From: Nitritalea halalkaliphila LW7
GTDB taxonomy: Bacteria; Bacteroidota; Bacteroidia; Cytophagales; Cyclobacteriaceae
Assembly: GCF_000265075.1 (NCBI RefSeq)
Contig: NZ_AJYA01000031.1
Location: forward strand, 1-51,198
DNA: 51,198 bases
Reading direction: 5' to 3'
Below are positions 34,773 to 45,541 of this stretch, one piece after another. Both the position numbers and the translations under genes were made by a program. How positions within the stretch are numbered: the stretch's first letter is position 1; each line of letters begins with the position of its first letter. The notes under the pieces were generated by a model. That model was not told the origin of the DNA and did not search any database. It saw only the letters and a program-made list of their open reading frames with translations.

Positions 34773-35486
34773 ATGCAAGCTCTTACTTCTCTTTTAAACG
34801 CCTGGCGCAAGCGCTTCCAAGGACAAAAACAGCTCTTTTTCGCCTTCCTCTGGGTCAGTACCATCCCCTTCCTTGGCAGTGCCCTACTCAGCGCCTACTT
34901 CCTACGTGATCCAGAATACCTACTTCAAATCACCGAAAATAGCTCCCCTCTTCTATTTTTTCCCGCGCTAAGCCTAAGCATGGGATTCGCCCTGCTGCCC
35001 ACCACCTTCGTCGCCATCTCCTGCGGCTTTTTGTTCGGCTGGCAAGCATTCCCGCTCCTTGCCGCCGCCTATCTCTTGGCCTCCGCGATCGGCTATGCGC
35101 TCGGTCTCCGACTGGACACCAAAAAAGACCAGCAAGGATTCCTCCAAGCATTCCCGCGCTTAGAAACGCTACTGCAGCAGCGCGCTGCACGCATGGGAGA
35201 TCTCGTTTTCTTCGTCCGCATAAGCCCCATCATCCCCTTCGCACTTTCTAACGTACTCTTCGCCACCCTCCGCGCCGGCTGGAAACCCTCCTCCTTTGGG
35301 ATTCCTCGCATGCTCCCCCGCACCCTGCTCGCCTTTACCTCTGGCTACTTGGCAGCAGACATCTACAGCGCACTAGCCGGAGGTGATGCCGCCTGGGAAA
35401 TCAGCCTTATACTACTCTTCTTACTCCTTTCCGGCTGGGGCATACTGCGTTTTTTTAGGGGCTCCACGCCCCAAAAAAATTCCTGA
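34773..35486 (+). CDS. TVP38/TMEM64-type (VTT/DedA-like) membrane protein
   Basis: 237 aa from ATG 34773 (MQALTSLLNAW). The GTG at 34737 lies inside the IS256 end and is unlikely to be native. About five to six membrane helices are visible. The VTT-domain block includes LLPTTFVAISCGFLFGWQAF, AYLLASAIGYALGLRLD, then RISPIIPFALSNVLFATLRA and MLPRTLLAFTSGYLAAD. The F/R-x-SPIIPF and G-x-x-FG-W segments are typical of the SNARE-associated Golgi/DedA superfamily, membrane proteins with roles in lipid handling or membrane potential. The native promoter may have been replaced by the adjoining IS end. Confidence 0.83.
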   Translation: MQALTSLLNAWRKRFQGQKQLFFAFLWVSTIPFLGSALLSAYFLRDPEYLLQITENSSPLLFFPALSLSMGFALLPTTFVAISCGFLFGWQAFPLLAAAYLLASAIGYALGLRLDTKKDQQGFLQAFPRLETLLQQRAARMGDLVFFVRISPIIPFALSNVLFATLRAGWKPSSFGIPRMLPRTLLAFTSGYLAADIYSALAGGDAAWEISLILLFLLLSGWGILRFFRGSTPQKNS

Positions 35487-35514
35487 AAATTAGCATCCCC
35501 TAATACAAAACCCG

Positions 35515-36219
35515 CTAACTCTCTAAAAGCCGCTTGACAGCTTGCTCATAACGCGCACTCAAGGGAACCTGTACACCCCCTTTTAACGTCAACTGATGCC
35601 GCTCCACACGTAACACATACGCCTGATTCACCATAAAGGAGCGGTGGACACGGAGAATAGAAGCAGGGATATCCTGTTCTAACTCCGTCAGCGTCATTCG
35701 AGCGCTCCACTCCTCACCACTGTGCAAAAAAAAGTGTACATAGTTTCCACGTACCTCCACATAAAGTAACTCCTCCCAAACAATGCGTACATGCTCCGCA
35801 CCCACCTTCAGAAACCGCGCCTCCACCACGTCCGCTTCCAGCAGACGCTGATAATCACGCGCCTTCTGACATGCCCTTAAAAAGCGAGGCAAACCAAAAG
35901 GTTTTAACAAATAATCCAAGGCATCCAGCTCAAAACTACGCAAGGCATGCTCCGAGTACGCCGTCGTAAAAATAAGCAAGCAATGCCCCGGCAGCAAACT
36001 CGCCAAATCCAAGCCATTCAAGTCAGGCATCTTGATATCCAAAAACACGACAAGGGGCCGCCGAGAGGTAGACTGACGTAAAAAATCCAACCCCTTGATA
36101 GCATCCGTAAACGTGGCCTCTAACTGTAAAAAAGGTACCTTGGCAGCATGCGCCTTGATGATTTCGATCGCCATCGGCTCATCGTCGATGACGACGGCAC
36201 GAAGATTTCCACTACTCAT
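35515..36219 (-). CDS. LytTR-family response regulator
   Basis: 234 aa. An N-terminal receiver domain (residues 8-125) has acidic DDE near residue 18 and phospho-acceptor Asp in VVFLDIKMPDLNG. The C-terminal LytTR DNA-binding domain (about 135-234) reads ELLYVEVRGNYVHFFLHSGE, then LRVHRSFMVNQAYV and PLSARYEQAVKRLL. LytTR regulators bind DNA through beta strands instead of a helix-turn-helix. The start overlaps the kinase gene by four bases, so the pair is translationally coupled. Confidence 0.93.
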   Translation of the reverse strand: MSSGNLRAVVIDDEPMAIEIIKAHAAKVPFLQLEATFTDAIKGLDFLRQSTSRRPLVVFLDIKMPDLNGLDLASLLPGHCLLIFTTAYSEHALRSFELDALDYLLKPFGLPRFLRACQKARDYQRLLEADVVEARFLKVGAEHVRIVWEELLYVEVRGNYVHFFLHSGEEWSARMTLTELEQDIPASILRVHRSFMVNQAYVLRVERHQLTLKGGVQVPLSARYEQAVKRLLES

Positions 36220-37613
36220 ACGATAAAGATACTCAAATGCACAAAAAACGCATCGCCCGCCTCATAAATCTTCAATTCATGCCGCTTCGGATACAGGAGC
36301 GCCAGTCGCTGCCGCACATTTTCTACCCCCACTCCATGCGAATGCCCCTCCGGATCCTCTCCCTGACCCGCATGCACACTGTTGGTCACATGAAAATGCA
36401 GCACCTCACCCTCCCCTTTCACATGCACCTTAATCCACGATTTATGGTGTACGCTAACGCCATGCTTAAAAGCATTTTCGACAAAAGGAATGAGCAGCAT
36501 CGGTGCGATCGTACCTTTCCAGCCCTCCTCTAACTGCACCTGCAGGCTAATCTCAGGATTATCATCCTGCTGAAAACGTAAACGCTGCAAGCTCACAAAA
36601 TTCTCGATATAACTCAGCTCCTCCTCTACAGGAATCTTTGCCTTTTCATGCTGGGTAAACATGTAGCGCATCAGCTCTCCTAACTTGGTAATCGCTTCCC
36701 CCGTACGCTCCGCCCCCTCCTGGAGTGCCGTGCCATAGATACTGTTCAGGGTATTGAAAATAAAGTGCGGATTGATCTGACTTTCTAAAAAAGCCAACTG
36801 CGCAGCATTCCTATTCACCTGTACATGCAGCCGAGTCAGCTGCTGCAAGTTGTCCTCATAGCGGGTAAACAGCAGGTCGCTTATCGGAATGATGAGCACG
36901 ACCACGACGAAAAGCAGCCAGACAGCAGAGATAAATACCGCAAATGGATTACCAATCCACAGCAGCAGCCCCCCCAGAAGGATAGCCGAGACGAGGAAAA
37001 TATAATTGCGCGTCGCCTTTGCGGGGTTACCCGCGCGCTTCTCCCCATAGATAAAAAAGAAATTCACATAGCTGACCACAGCCACGAATGGCAGGTAAAA
37101 AGCAAATAGACGGGTGAGCAGCGTAAAACGACCGTCGGAAAACTGAAACAGATACAGGGTCAAAAAGAGGTAAAAAAGTGCCAATCGGACACCGTTATAC
37201 CAGCGCAGGTCCTGACTCTCCCGCTGCTGGGCGATCTGATCGAGCAGGAGAACAAAGGCCCCATAAAGCCCAAAAAGCAGGAGGATGCGGAAGTAAATCG
37301 GCGCCGGCCCCATACTTCCATGGACGATTTCGGCGAATAGGAGGTGCAGCCCAAAGCCAAAAGTAAGCAGCAGCAGGCTCAGCAACCCAAATTTCCACTT
37401 TTTTCCATCCTGCCGTAACTGTACCCACAGGCGCATGCGCAAAAAATAAAACAAGCCCAAAAAGAGGGTTCCCGAGGCTGACCAAATAAAAAAAGGTGCG
37501 TTCTCAAAAGGATAAATAAAATTAAGGAAGCTGATGGCGATCAGTAGGAACGTGGCCGCAGAAAAGCCCCACCATTCGATTTGGCGAAAATTAAGTTTGG
37601 TCTTGCTGAGCAT
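36216..37613 (-). CDS. LytS-type sensor histidine kinase (HisKA_7TM-like membrane region)
   Basis: 465 aa. The first half is about seven hydrophobic helices (for example FSAATFLLIAISFLNFIYPF, FGLLSLLLLTFGFGLHLLFA, AILLGGLLLWIGNPFAVF). The kinase part has the LytS-type phospho-His motif LESQINPHFIFNTLNSIYG (about residues 275-293) and an ATPase lobe with LLIPFVENAFKHG and a G-box SHGVGVENVRQRL. It pairs with the LytTR regulator, which it overlaps. The signal is unknown. The pair is divergent from the Oar-like receptor gene, which may be its target. Confidence 0.9.
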   Translation of the reverse strand: MLSKTKLNFRQIEWWGFSAATFLLIAISFLNFIYPFENAPFFIWSASGTLFLGLFYFLRMRLWVQLRQDGKKWKFGLLSLLLLTFGFGLHLLFAEIVHGSMGPAPIYFRILLLFGLYGAFVLLLDQIAQQRESQDLRWYNGVRLALFYLFLTLYLFQFSDGRFTLLTRLFAFYLPFVAVVSYVNFFFIYGEKRAGNPAKATRNYIFLVSAILLGGLLLWIGNPFAVFISAVWLLFVVVVLIIPISDLLFTRYEDNLQQLTRLHVQVNRNAAQLAFLESQINPHFIFNTLNSIYGTALQEGAERTGEAITKLGELMRYMFTQHEKAKIPVEEELSYIENFVSLQRLRFQQDDNPEISLQVQLEEGWKGTIAPMLLIPFVENAFKHGVSVHHKSWIKVHVKGEGEVLHFHVTNSVHAGQGEDPEGHSHGVGVENVRQRLALLYPKRHELKIYEAGDAFFVHLSIFIV

Positions 37614-37799
37614 AGGTCTTGTGTTTTGTTTTCACAAGGCTACGACATGTTCGGCCTTCGGCCAAAACCCTGGGACGGATACCCCGATTTCAGGGATGAA
37701 TAGCTGTGGAAAGGTGCGCATGGTCAGCAACAGTATGGGAGTCTACACCCACAACCTCATCGATAAAATAGGCTAAAAAAGCAGATTTTAGGAAAGGCA

Positions 37800-37807
37800 T
37801 ACCTTTG
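37800..37807 (+). promoter_or_regulatory. TAnnTTTG -7 box before the Oar-like receptor
   Basis: TACCTTTG fits the Bacteroidota -7 consensus and ends 32 bases before ATG 37840. No convincing TTTG -33 box is found 19-20 bases upstream, so support is weak. Confidence 0.35.
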
Positions 37808-37839
37808 GCAAAGGATTTTTTGTACAAAATCCAATAACC

Positions 37840-40800
37840 ATGCGAAATTTTACGATTTTAACCATTTACAGTCTACTCTTTTTGGTCTTTGCGGCGCAGG
37901 GTCAAGGCGTAACAAGTGCCGGACTGACAGGTCTCATTGAAGATGACTTGAATGATCACTGCCGGAGCCGACTATCCAAGCCATACCCACCTCCCTTCTG
38001 GAACCACCTATTCGATGGTTACGCAGCCAAATGGTCGCTTTACCATTCCAAACATGCGTACCGGAGGGCCTTACCGGGTAGAAGTCAGTTTTATCGGGTT
38101 CGAGACGCAAGTCTTCGAGAATATTTCCCTGCGCCTCGGACAGCGCTACGTGCTAAATGTACAGATGCAAGATGGAGACATGGAATTAGAAACGGTAACG
38201 ATCTCTGGATTTAAAGATAACATTCTAAATGATGAACGTACAGGAGCGGCTACGACCATCAACAAAGAAGCACTAAACACGATGCCCACTTTAAGTCGAA
38301 GCGTACAAGATTTTACACGACTTACCCCCCAGTCGAATGGAGAGTCCTTCGCCGGCCAGGACCCGAAGGCCATAAATTTCTCCTTAGATGGAAGTGTTTT
38401 TAATAATGCCTTCGGACTTTCCGGATCCATCCCAGGAGCGCCTACGAATGCTACGCCTATTTCACTGGATGCGATAGAAGAAATTCAAGTAAACATCGCA
38501 CCCTACGATGTGACGCAGGGTGGCTTCACTGGCGCCGCTATTAATGCCATCACCCGCTCTGGTGACAATGAGTGGAGAGGTTCTGCCTTCTATAACACAC
38601 GAAATGAATCCTTCGTGGGTACGCGAGCCAGAGGTACCGAAGTGGTCACGTCTGATTTCAATGTCGAACAATACGGCTTCCGTGTAGGTGGCCCTATCAT
38701 CAAAGATAAGCTTTTCGTCTTCTTCTCGGCAGAATCTGAAAGGCGATCTGATCCTAACTCCCCCTTTGTGGCAGCGGCTGAAGGGCGAACGGGCGCAAAT
38801 GTCACACGTGTTCAAAAAACTGATATGAATGCGGTAAGAAGCTTTCTAGTCGAAAACTTCAATTATGACCCAGGACTTTTTGAAGACTATAATTTAAATT
38901 CAGTCTCCGATAAATTCCTAATCAAGTTCGATTATAACATCAGCCAGCAGCATCGCTTGAGTTTTCGCTTTAACACCCTGATTTCCTCCGCAGAGCGACC
39001 TGTAGCCCGAACCTCTCTGGGTTTCGGAGGTAGAAATCAAAATCTTTTTTCCCTTAATTTCCAAAATTCAAACTACACACTTCAGGATAATATATACTCC
39101 GGCATCTTGGAGTTAAACTCCACCTTTGGAAGTCGGTTTTCAAACGAGCTGCGCTTCGGTTTGACAGCGAACAGGAACTTTAGAACATGGGAAGGGGGTA
39201 ATTTTCCCGCCGTGGATATTCTCCAAGATGGCCGTAACTATATTTCTTTCGGCACAGACCTGCTCTCGCCAAACCGCGCGCTAGACTCGGATATATGGCA
39301 GTTTCAAAACAACTTTACCGCTTTTCTCGGCAATCATACGGTAACGGCTGGAGTGAATTTTGAAATGTTTGATTTCGCCTATACGTTTACACCCACTTTC
39401 TTCGGCCACTACGTGTACAACAGCCTAGACGATTTCTTCCAGCATGCCAGCGGTCAAGAAGTGGAACTTCGACGCTTTCAGCGGCAATTCTCAGCACTTC
39501 CTGATGGAAGAGTGCCCACTGCAGATACACGAGCCTATATCGCCAGCGCATACATTCAAGATGAATATGCGGTTACCCCTCAGCTGAAAGTCACGTATGG
39601 CCTACGCCTTGACGTTCCCTTCTATGCACAAACCGCCCTCTTTAACCCAGAGGTCGCGACTCTGGATTTTCGCCGCCCCGACGGTAGTCCCATCACTATA
39701 GAAACGGATAGACTACCCGAACCGCAGTTTATGTGGAGTCCCAGAATGGGTTTCAACTGGGATGTCCTCGGTGATCGGACTTTCCAAATTAGAGGTGGAA
39801 CAGGACTATTTTCAGGAAGACCCATCTACATCAACATTTCCAACATGGTCAATACCAATGGCATGCTACAAGGACAAATCCGAGCAGATAATACACGCGA
39901 TTTTGCCTTTTCACCCGATGTAAATGCGCATATTCCAGCCGTCGTCGGACGTCCTGAAACCTACGATGTCGCTTACATCGACCCTAATTTCAGAAACCCA
40001 CAAGTCTGGAGATCCAACATCGGTATCGATAAGGAGCTGTTTGGTGGTATCGTAGCCACATTTGAAGGGATCTACACCGCACAAGTATCTGATTTACTTT
40101 TTTACGATGCCAACTTAAACAACCCTACCCGAAACCTGAATGGTCCTGATAACCGTCCGCTTTATGGCTTTAGCGATGAGCAGAATAGGAGAAATCAGCA
40201 AATCACGAATGCCGTGGTCTTAGACAATACCAGTAAGGGGTACAGTTATAGCCTCACGGCACAGCTTACAAAATACTTCGAAAATGGCCTACAGGCGATG
40301 GCAGCCTACACCTATGCCGTAGCAAAAAACATGGTAGATGGAAACACCCAGCACTTTTTATCCTTTGAAAACATCCATAGCGTAAGGGGAGGGAACTTTC
40401 CGGAACTGGGATTTTCACTCGATGATCAGCGCCATCGCCTTATAGGAGCACTTGGATATCGAAAAACCTTCGGAGAACGTTTCGCAAGTAACATTTCACT
40501 CTTCTATGAGCTGCGTAATCAAGGCGTCGAGTCCTTCGTCTATAATACCGATGTTAATGGAGACTTGATCGTAGGTAACGACCTCATCTTCGTGCCTACC
40601 TCATCTCAGCTACAAGAGATGGCTTTCGATCCGCTCACCTTTAACGGCCGGGTGTTTAGTCCAGAGGAACAGCGCGCCATTTTCGATCAGTTCATCGAAC
40701 AAGACGCGCATCTGCGAACGCGAAGAGGAGGTTATGCTATGCGAAATGCCGTACAATTCCCTATGGTAGGTCGCTTAGACTTTTCCTTCGTGCAGGATGT

Positions 40801-41071
40801 CTTCTTGAACCTGAAAGGAAAAAAGAATGTACTCCAATTTCGTATGGACATCTTTAACATCACGAACATGATCAATAGCAACTGGGGGGTGGGAAGCATT
40901 ATCGCGAACGAAAGCCCTATAGCGATATCGCGTATAGAACCAGATAACCTGACTCCCGTCTACCAGCTTAACCCAAGCCGAGGAGAGTTGCCTACTAACA
41001 CCTTTGTACGCACAGCGAACATCGGCGATGTTTGGCAAATGCAGTTAGGACTGCGCTATATTTTCAACTAA
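37840..41071 (+). CDS. Oar-like TonB-dependent receptor, frameshifted near N-terminus
   Basis: About 1076 aa. It has a signal peptide (MRNFTILTIYSLLFLVFAAQ), a carboxypeptidase-regulatory domain (GLTGLIEDD to SGTTYSMVTQPNGRFTIPNM), and a plug (TMPTLSRSVQDFTRLTPQS, FSLDGSVFNNAFGLSG, VTQGGFTGAAINAITRSG). A very large barrel ends in QMQLGLRYIFN. The last plug motifs are those of Oar-type receptors, large outer-membrane proteins first known from Myxococcus. The signal peptide is in one frame and the rest in the next. The switch is within 37930-38000, where LPGATIQAI-like coding is spread over frames, suggesting several indels. The remaining 1,000 codons are clean, so the gene is probably intact in the organism. 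Confidence 0.85.
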
Positions 41072-41079
41072 AAGCAAAA

Positions 41080-41103
41080 AAGGGTAGTCGTTTGGACTAC
41101 CCT
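41080..41103. terminator. Bidirectional terminator between Oar-like receptor and sigma-54 regulator
   Basis: AGGGTAGTC (41081-41089) pairs with GACTACCCT (41095-41103), with six A before the stem serving as T on the minus strand. It fits best as terminator of the minus-strand regulator and may also stop the receptor gene. Confidence 0.8.
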
Positions 41104-41109
41104 TCAATT

Positions 41110-42439
41110 TCATATTTTTTTTAATCGCTGATAAAGTGTTTTCCGATCTATCCCTAAAAATTCAGCCGTTTTGGACTTGTTGTATTTAAAACGCTGAAGC
41201 GTTTCCACGATAAGCTTTTTCTCTATAGCCTCCTGCTGCTCTTTCACACCTTCCATATCCTGCACAGATGGCTTAGACTCCTCTGGCAGGAGCTGATCCA
41301 ACTCCCTAAACGTGGAAGCCTTCGGGAAATAAATCCGGTGTTAGGAAGGGTCCCTTTGCCATTAAAACAGCGCGACGAACCAAGTTTTTTAATTCCCGTA
41401 AATTCCCCGGCCATGAATAATTTTGAAAAAGTGCTAGGGTTTCAGGCGCTAGACCTTCCACTTGCTTATGAAACTGTCTATTACTTCTCTCTATAAAATA
41501 AGTGGCATAGGGCAAAATATCTTCTTTACGCTTACGCAAAGGGGGTACATCGATTCTAAACTCACTCAGCCTATGATAGAGATCCAAGCGGAAATTCCGC
41601 TCTCCTCGAATGTCCAGCGCCTCATTAGTCGCGGCTATGATGCGAATATCCAGTGGAATAGAGGCCTGTGAACCGACTTTCTGAATAACGCGTTCCTGAA
41701 TGGCTCGCAGCATCTTCGCCTGAACATCTGGATGTAGATTGCCGATTTCATCTAGAAACAAAGTGCCTCCCTGCGCCTCCTCCAAGTAGCCCTGACGGTC
41801 TGTAATTGCTCCAGTAAAAGCTCCTTTTACATGACCAAAAAGCTCTGAAGCCGCTAACTCTAAAGATAAAGAACCACAGTCCACAGCCACGAAAGGTGCA
41901 GCCTGACGAGCGGAGAGTGCATGAATTTTTCTCGCAAAAAACTCTTTTCCCGTTCCTGACTCTCCCATGAGTAAAACCGTCAGTTCGGTAGGTGCCACCA
42001 CCTCCACCAAAGCATAGGTCTCCTGGAATCCTTGACTTTCACCGGGGTAAAATGTGGGACTAGACTGCTGCTCAGGTGACTTAATCTGACAAACTTCTTT
42101 AACTACTTGCAGTAGCTCCTCAGGATTAACGGGTTTCGTGATGTAATCCTTCGCACCCAGTTTAATGGCCTGAACGGCTATCCTTACCTCGGTATAGTTG
42201 GATAAAAACACCACAGGAAGGTGTTTGTTTTTCGTAAAAAGCTCTTCCAATAACTCTAGGCCATTGCCATCAGGTAGCCAATAATCCAACAAAACAAGCT
42301 CAAATCGCCTCTCGCGAACCCAACGTAAAGCATCCGATTTCGTGGCCGCTACTTCAACTTCAAACCCATGTTTTTCTAAAAATTTTTTAAGTAAACGCTG
42401 GTAACTAAAATCATCTTCCACTAAAAGAATAGGAGGCAT
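41110..42439 (-). CDS. Orphan sigma-54-dependent response regulator, one frameshift near the end
   Basis: About 442 aa from ATG 42439 (MPPILLVEDD); the frame is open to 42508. The receiver has Asp in LVLLDYWLPDGNG. The AAA+ domain has Walker A GESGTGKE, sigma-54 loop GAFTGAITDRQG, Walker B GTLFLDEIGN and RPLRKRKED-like sensor region. The C-terminal Fis helix-turn-helix is YNKSKTAEFLGIDRKTLYQR. The last 65 codons (RELDQLLPEESKP onward) are in another frame. One extra C in TTTCCCGAAG near 41322 explains it (PDLFPKASTFRELDQ). No partner kinase is adjacent. The second such regulator in the window, it probably acts on other sigma-54 promoters. Confidence 0.85.
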
Positions 42440-42547
42440 AGGTTTTTTCGGCTTAGTTTTTAAATTACGTCGAACTTTCAATAACAAATTAAACGAAATA
42501 GTTCTCAATTTGCTAATGGAAGCACGAATTCCAAGTGGAGCTACCTT

Positions 42548-42703
42548 TTACGGCACATAAAAATGACGCTCCAGGCGCTGCGCCTGATATTGCTCTAACT
42601 GACTCGTACAGGTACCCGGCTGCTTGTTGACCAAAGCCCGGACCCCCAAGACCACCAAGAGTACATTGAGTAGTAAAGCGATATAAATCATCATTTTTTT
42701 CAT
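42548..42703 (-). CDS. 51-aa membrane microprotein upstream of the orphan regulator
   Basis: A 51-residue peptide with one membrane helix (MKKMMIYIALLLNVLLVVLG) and a polar tail with one Cys (KQPGTCTSQLEQYQAQRLER). It lies on the same strand as the sigma-54 regulator, which starts 40-110 bases further on, so they may share a message. An alternating hydrophobic core and a polar, helix-prone tail favour a real product. No family is recognised. Confidence 0.45.
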   Translation of the reverse strand: MKKMMIYIALLLNVLLVVLGVRALVNKQPGTCTSQLEQYQAQRLERHFYVP

Positions 42704-43157
42704 GCCTGTCCTAGTTCAGAATTTAGGCCAAAAATTTAAACAAAGCAAATAACAGGAATTCACCCACATAAACCAAATAAAAGTAACAATAAAATCCATT
42801 TATACAAAACCTGATTCTGCTTATACACATAAATACCTCGACAACTGTAGCAGCCATTCCCCAAAAACTGTGGAAACTTCTCCCCAAATTATCACCTACC
42901 CTGAATAGTGCAGGCAGCGAACACCGAATGGAGCATACCGTACGATTTCGAACACTTTTTATACTCCCCCACCGCTGTCTCTAAGGCCTAAACTATCCCC
43001 ATGAAATTAAGCCTACGAGAAAAAAACAGCCCCTAAACGCTGGAAAGGCCCTTTTTTCCCTTGGTCAGCCGGCAGGAAAGCCTCAGCACCTCGGCAGCAG
43101 CCACAGGTCGGGGCTTTTGGTACACTTTTTCCCTTACACCTCCCAAATGAAGCAAGT
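42704..43157. other. Intergenic region between divergent genes
   Basis: About 450 bases with no convincing gene. The first half is AT-rich and could hold promoters for the minus-strand microprotein. A purine/pyrimidine-mixed G+C-rich stretch follows (43020-43130) before the PadR-like gene. The short frames seen on either strand have no coding character. Confidence 0.4.
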
Positions 43158-43526
43158 ATGCATCGAATACCTACCCCCTTACTCCCCTGCCACTGGCACT
43201 GGATCGCCAGCAGCACCCTGGAACTGCTCGAAAAAGGAGCTTTGGCGCAGGCCCAACTCCTAGCCATCTTCGAAAAAGCACCCCTCCCCATCAAGGAAGG
43301 CGGATACCTGCTCCTGCTCCACCGTCTGGAAAAAGGACAGTACCTCGAACGACGCCCCGCCGCGGTGGTGTCCGCTACCCTCAGCGCGAAAGAAAGGGAG
43401 GAATTTCCGGCAGAAACACGCTATTTTATCAGCGAAAAAGGGAAAAACGCCCTAAAAAGAGTAACATTGCAGCGGCAGCTGCTCCAAGCATTCCTTCAGC
43501 CATACCTAAGCTCCGATCAGCCATGA
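43158..43526 (+). CDS. PadR-like winged-helix regulator
   Basis: 122 aa. A winged-helix pattern is visible: SSTLELLEKGALAQAQLLAI, LPIKEGGYLLLLHRLEKGQY and FPAETRYFISEKGKNALKRV. The strand-turn-strand RYFISEKG is the typical PadR wing. The gene lies directly before the PspC protein gene with an ATGA overlap (43523-43526), the standard Bacteroidota PadR-PspC arrangement. The ATG at 43158 is taken because it is the only start before the wing region. It is a little shorter and more diverged than usual, so the fold call is moderate. Confidence 0.65.
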   Translation: MHRIPTPLLPCHWHWIASSTLELLEKGALAQAQLLAIFEKAPLPIKEGGYLLLLHRLEKGQYLERRPAAVVSATLSAKEREEFPAETRYFISEKGKNALKRVTLQRQLLQAFLQPYLSSDQP

Positions 43527-45434
43527 AGAAAACGATCAGCATCAATATCTCCGGTATCCTCTTCCACATCGAAGAAGATGCCTACAGCCAGCTCAAGCGC
43601 TACCTAGAGAATATCCAGCGCCACTTTAGCAGCTACCCCGACGGCAGCACGGTCATTCAGGACATCGAAACGCGCATCGCAGAAATCTTTCTGTCGAAGT
43701 TGAAAAACAACAAACAAGTCATCACGGCAGAGGATGTGCGCCTCCTGATCGAAAAAATGGGAAACATCGCCGATTTCCAAAGCGTGGAGCGCCTACATGA
43801 AACGGAGGACCTCGGCCTCGGTGCAGACAGCGAAAAGGAAGCACCGAAAAACGCCGAGGACTACCGCTACGTGACCCCCGACCCGAAAGACCAGAAGGGC
43901 TATAAAAAACTCAGCCGCCTCCACCATGGAAAAGTCATCGCAGGTGTCTGCGCCGGCATCGCCCATTATGTGAAAATGGACCCCCTCTGGGTGCGGCTCA
44001 TAGCGATTTTGCTGCTCTTCAGTGGCCGCATCACCTTCCTGAATGTAGACTCCTTCACCGGCTGGGGCTGGCCAAATGTTCATGTGTATTTTGGAAATTT
44101 CGGGCTGCTGGCCTACATCATCCTCTGGGTGCTACTGCCGGTGAGCTACGAGCTTCCCGAGGATAAAACCATAAAAAAACTCTATCGAGATCCTGACGAC
44201 AAGGTCATCGGCGGGGTGGCAGGCGGTCTGGCAGCCTACTTCCAGCTTGATGTTATGATCGTGCGCGTAGGCTTTCTGCTCCTCGCCTTCGTAGGAGGTA
44301 CCGGCGTAGTGCTCTACCTCATCCTATGGATCATCACGCCCAGTGCCGCCAGCATCACCGACCGAATCCGCATGAAGGGGGAAGCTGTGACGCTGACTAA
44401 AATCGACGATACGCTGAAGCAAAACTTAGGTGCTCAGCCCGCACAGCAGCAGCCAAGCAGCCCGCTTCTGCAGCCATTTCGCTGGCTGGGAAGGGGCCTA
44501 CAGGCGCTCGGACAGGCATTAGGACCCCTGGGACTCGTGCTGGTTCTCATCCTACGCATCTTTCTGGGACTCGTCCTCATGCTGGTAGGCATCGCCCTGA
44601 TCTTCGCCTCCTTCGCCCTTATCATCTCTTACTTTGGCCTGCAAGGCCCCTGGTCCGAAGGAGTCCTCTACGACTGGCCTATCCGCGAAATTAACGACAT
44701 GCTGAACCCTATTAGCCATCAGCCTGATGCTAGCGGTCTTTATTCCGGGCCTGGCCATCTTCCTAGCGGGGGTGAGCGTCCTGATCCGAAAAAGCATCAT
44801 AAATGGCAAGCTGGCCTGATGCTCTTTGGGCTTTGGCTGCTGAGCGTACTCCTTTCGGGCCTGAATATCGGCTTTATCGCCAAGGACTACCGCCAGCAGG
44901 CTACCGTGGAAGAAACGTTTCGCTACACGGCTGAGGCAGTGCCCAGTCTTTCGGTTTCAGGGGGAAGAAAGGCGCGAACGGGCCTTCGGCCAAAGGGACC
45001 GCGTCACCCTCAGCCTCCTCCCCCGACCAGAAATTACCGAGCCCGAGCTGCGACTGGTGAAGCGCTCTTCTGGCCCGGATCGGGAGCGTGCGCGGCAGGC
45101 CGCAAAAGCCCTTCCCTACGCCCCCCTGCTGGCAGATAGTGTGTGGACCTTTCCTACGCACTTTGAACAGCAAAACCCCCTCCGGCAGGAGCAGCTGCGC
45201 CTCGAACTGCAGCTGCCCCATGAGCGCCCCTTCCGCATGGACCGCAGCATGAGCCGCGCCCTCCGCCAAACCCTCTATGCGAATGGCTACCGCCTACGGG
45301 ACCTGCAAGCAGAAAATGTCTGGGTCTTCAACCGGGAGGGCTTGCTCTGCCTAAACTGCCCCGAAAGCCATAAAAACAGCCCCGCCGACTCACTTTCGCG
45401 GCAGCGGCACGAAAAGGCCTATTTTATGCGCTAA
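43523..45434 (+). CDS. Double PspC-domain envelope membrane protein, several frameshifts
   Basis: About 637 aa when repaired. A cytoplasmic N-terminal domain (residues 1-100, SINISGILFHIEEDAYSQLK, IQDIETRIAEIF) is followed by two PspC domains. The first is KVIAGVCAGIAHYVKMDPLW with AYIILWVLLP, and the second is KVIGGVAGGLAAYFQLDVMI with LYLILWIITP. A C-terminal region has four or more membrane helices and a long soluble tail. PspC links membrane stress to transcription. The frame changes near 44704 and returns near 44810 (TLLAISLMLAVFIPGLAIFL lies in the shifted frame). It changes again near 44950, after which the soluble tail EERRERAFGQRDRVTLSLL to RQRHEKAYFMR runs to 45434. Parity with the family argues for sequence error. 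Confidence 0.8.
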
Positions 45435-45480
45435 AGGCGTAGACTTTCTGGACGAAAAGCTGTAATTTTCAACTAATTCG

Positions 45481-45517
45481 GGCTTTTTCTGCTCCTGCTG
45501 GGCGGAAAAAGCCTTTT
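45481..45517 (+). terminator. Terminator after the PspC gene
   Basis: GGCTTTTTC (45481-45489) pairs with GAAAAAGCC (45505-45513), followed by four T. Confidence 0.65.
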
Positions 45518-45541
45518 CTCACTGCAAATAACTAAACCGCT

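Noticed and set aside
35451..35479. GGGGC/GCCCC hairpin as an intrinsic terminator
   Set aside because: The stem is bordered by T on one side and A on the other, so neither strand has the hairpin followed by a U-tract. It lies inside the end of the TVP38-type coding region.
43013..43294. Minus-strand 93-aa frame
   Set aside because: It overlaps the PadR-like gene in antisense, has repetitive Ser/Lys/Cys composition and no family features.
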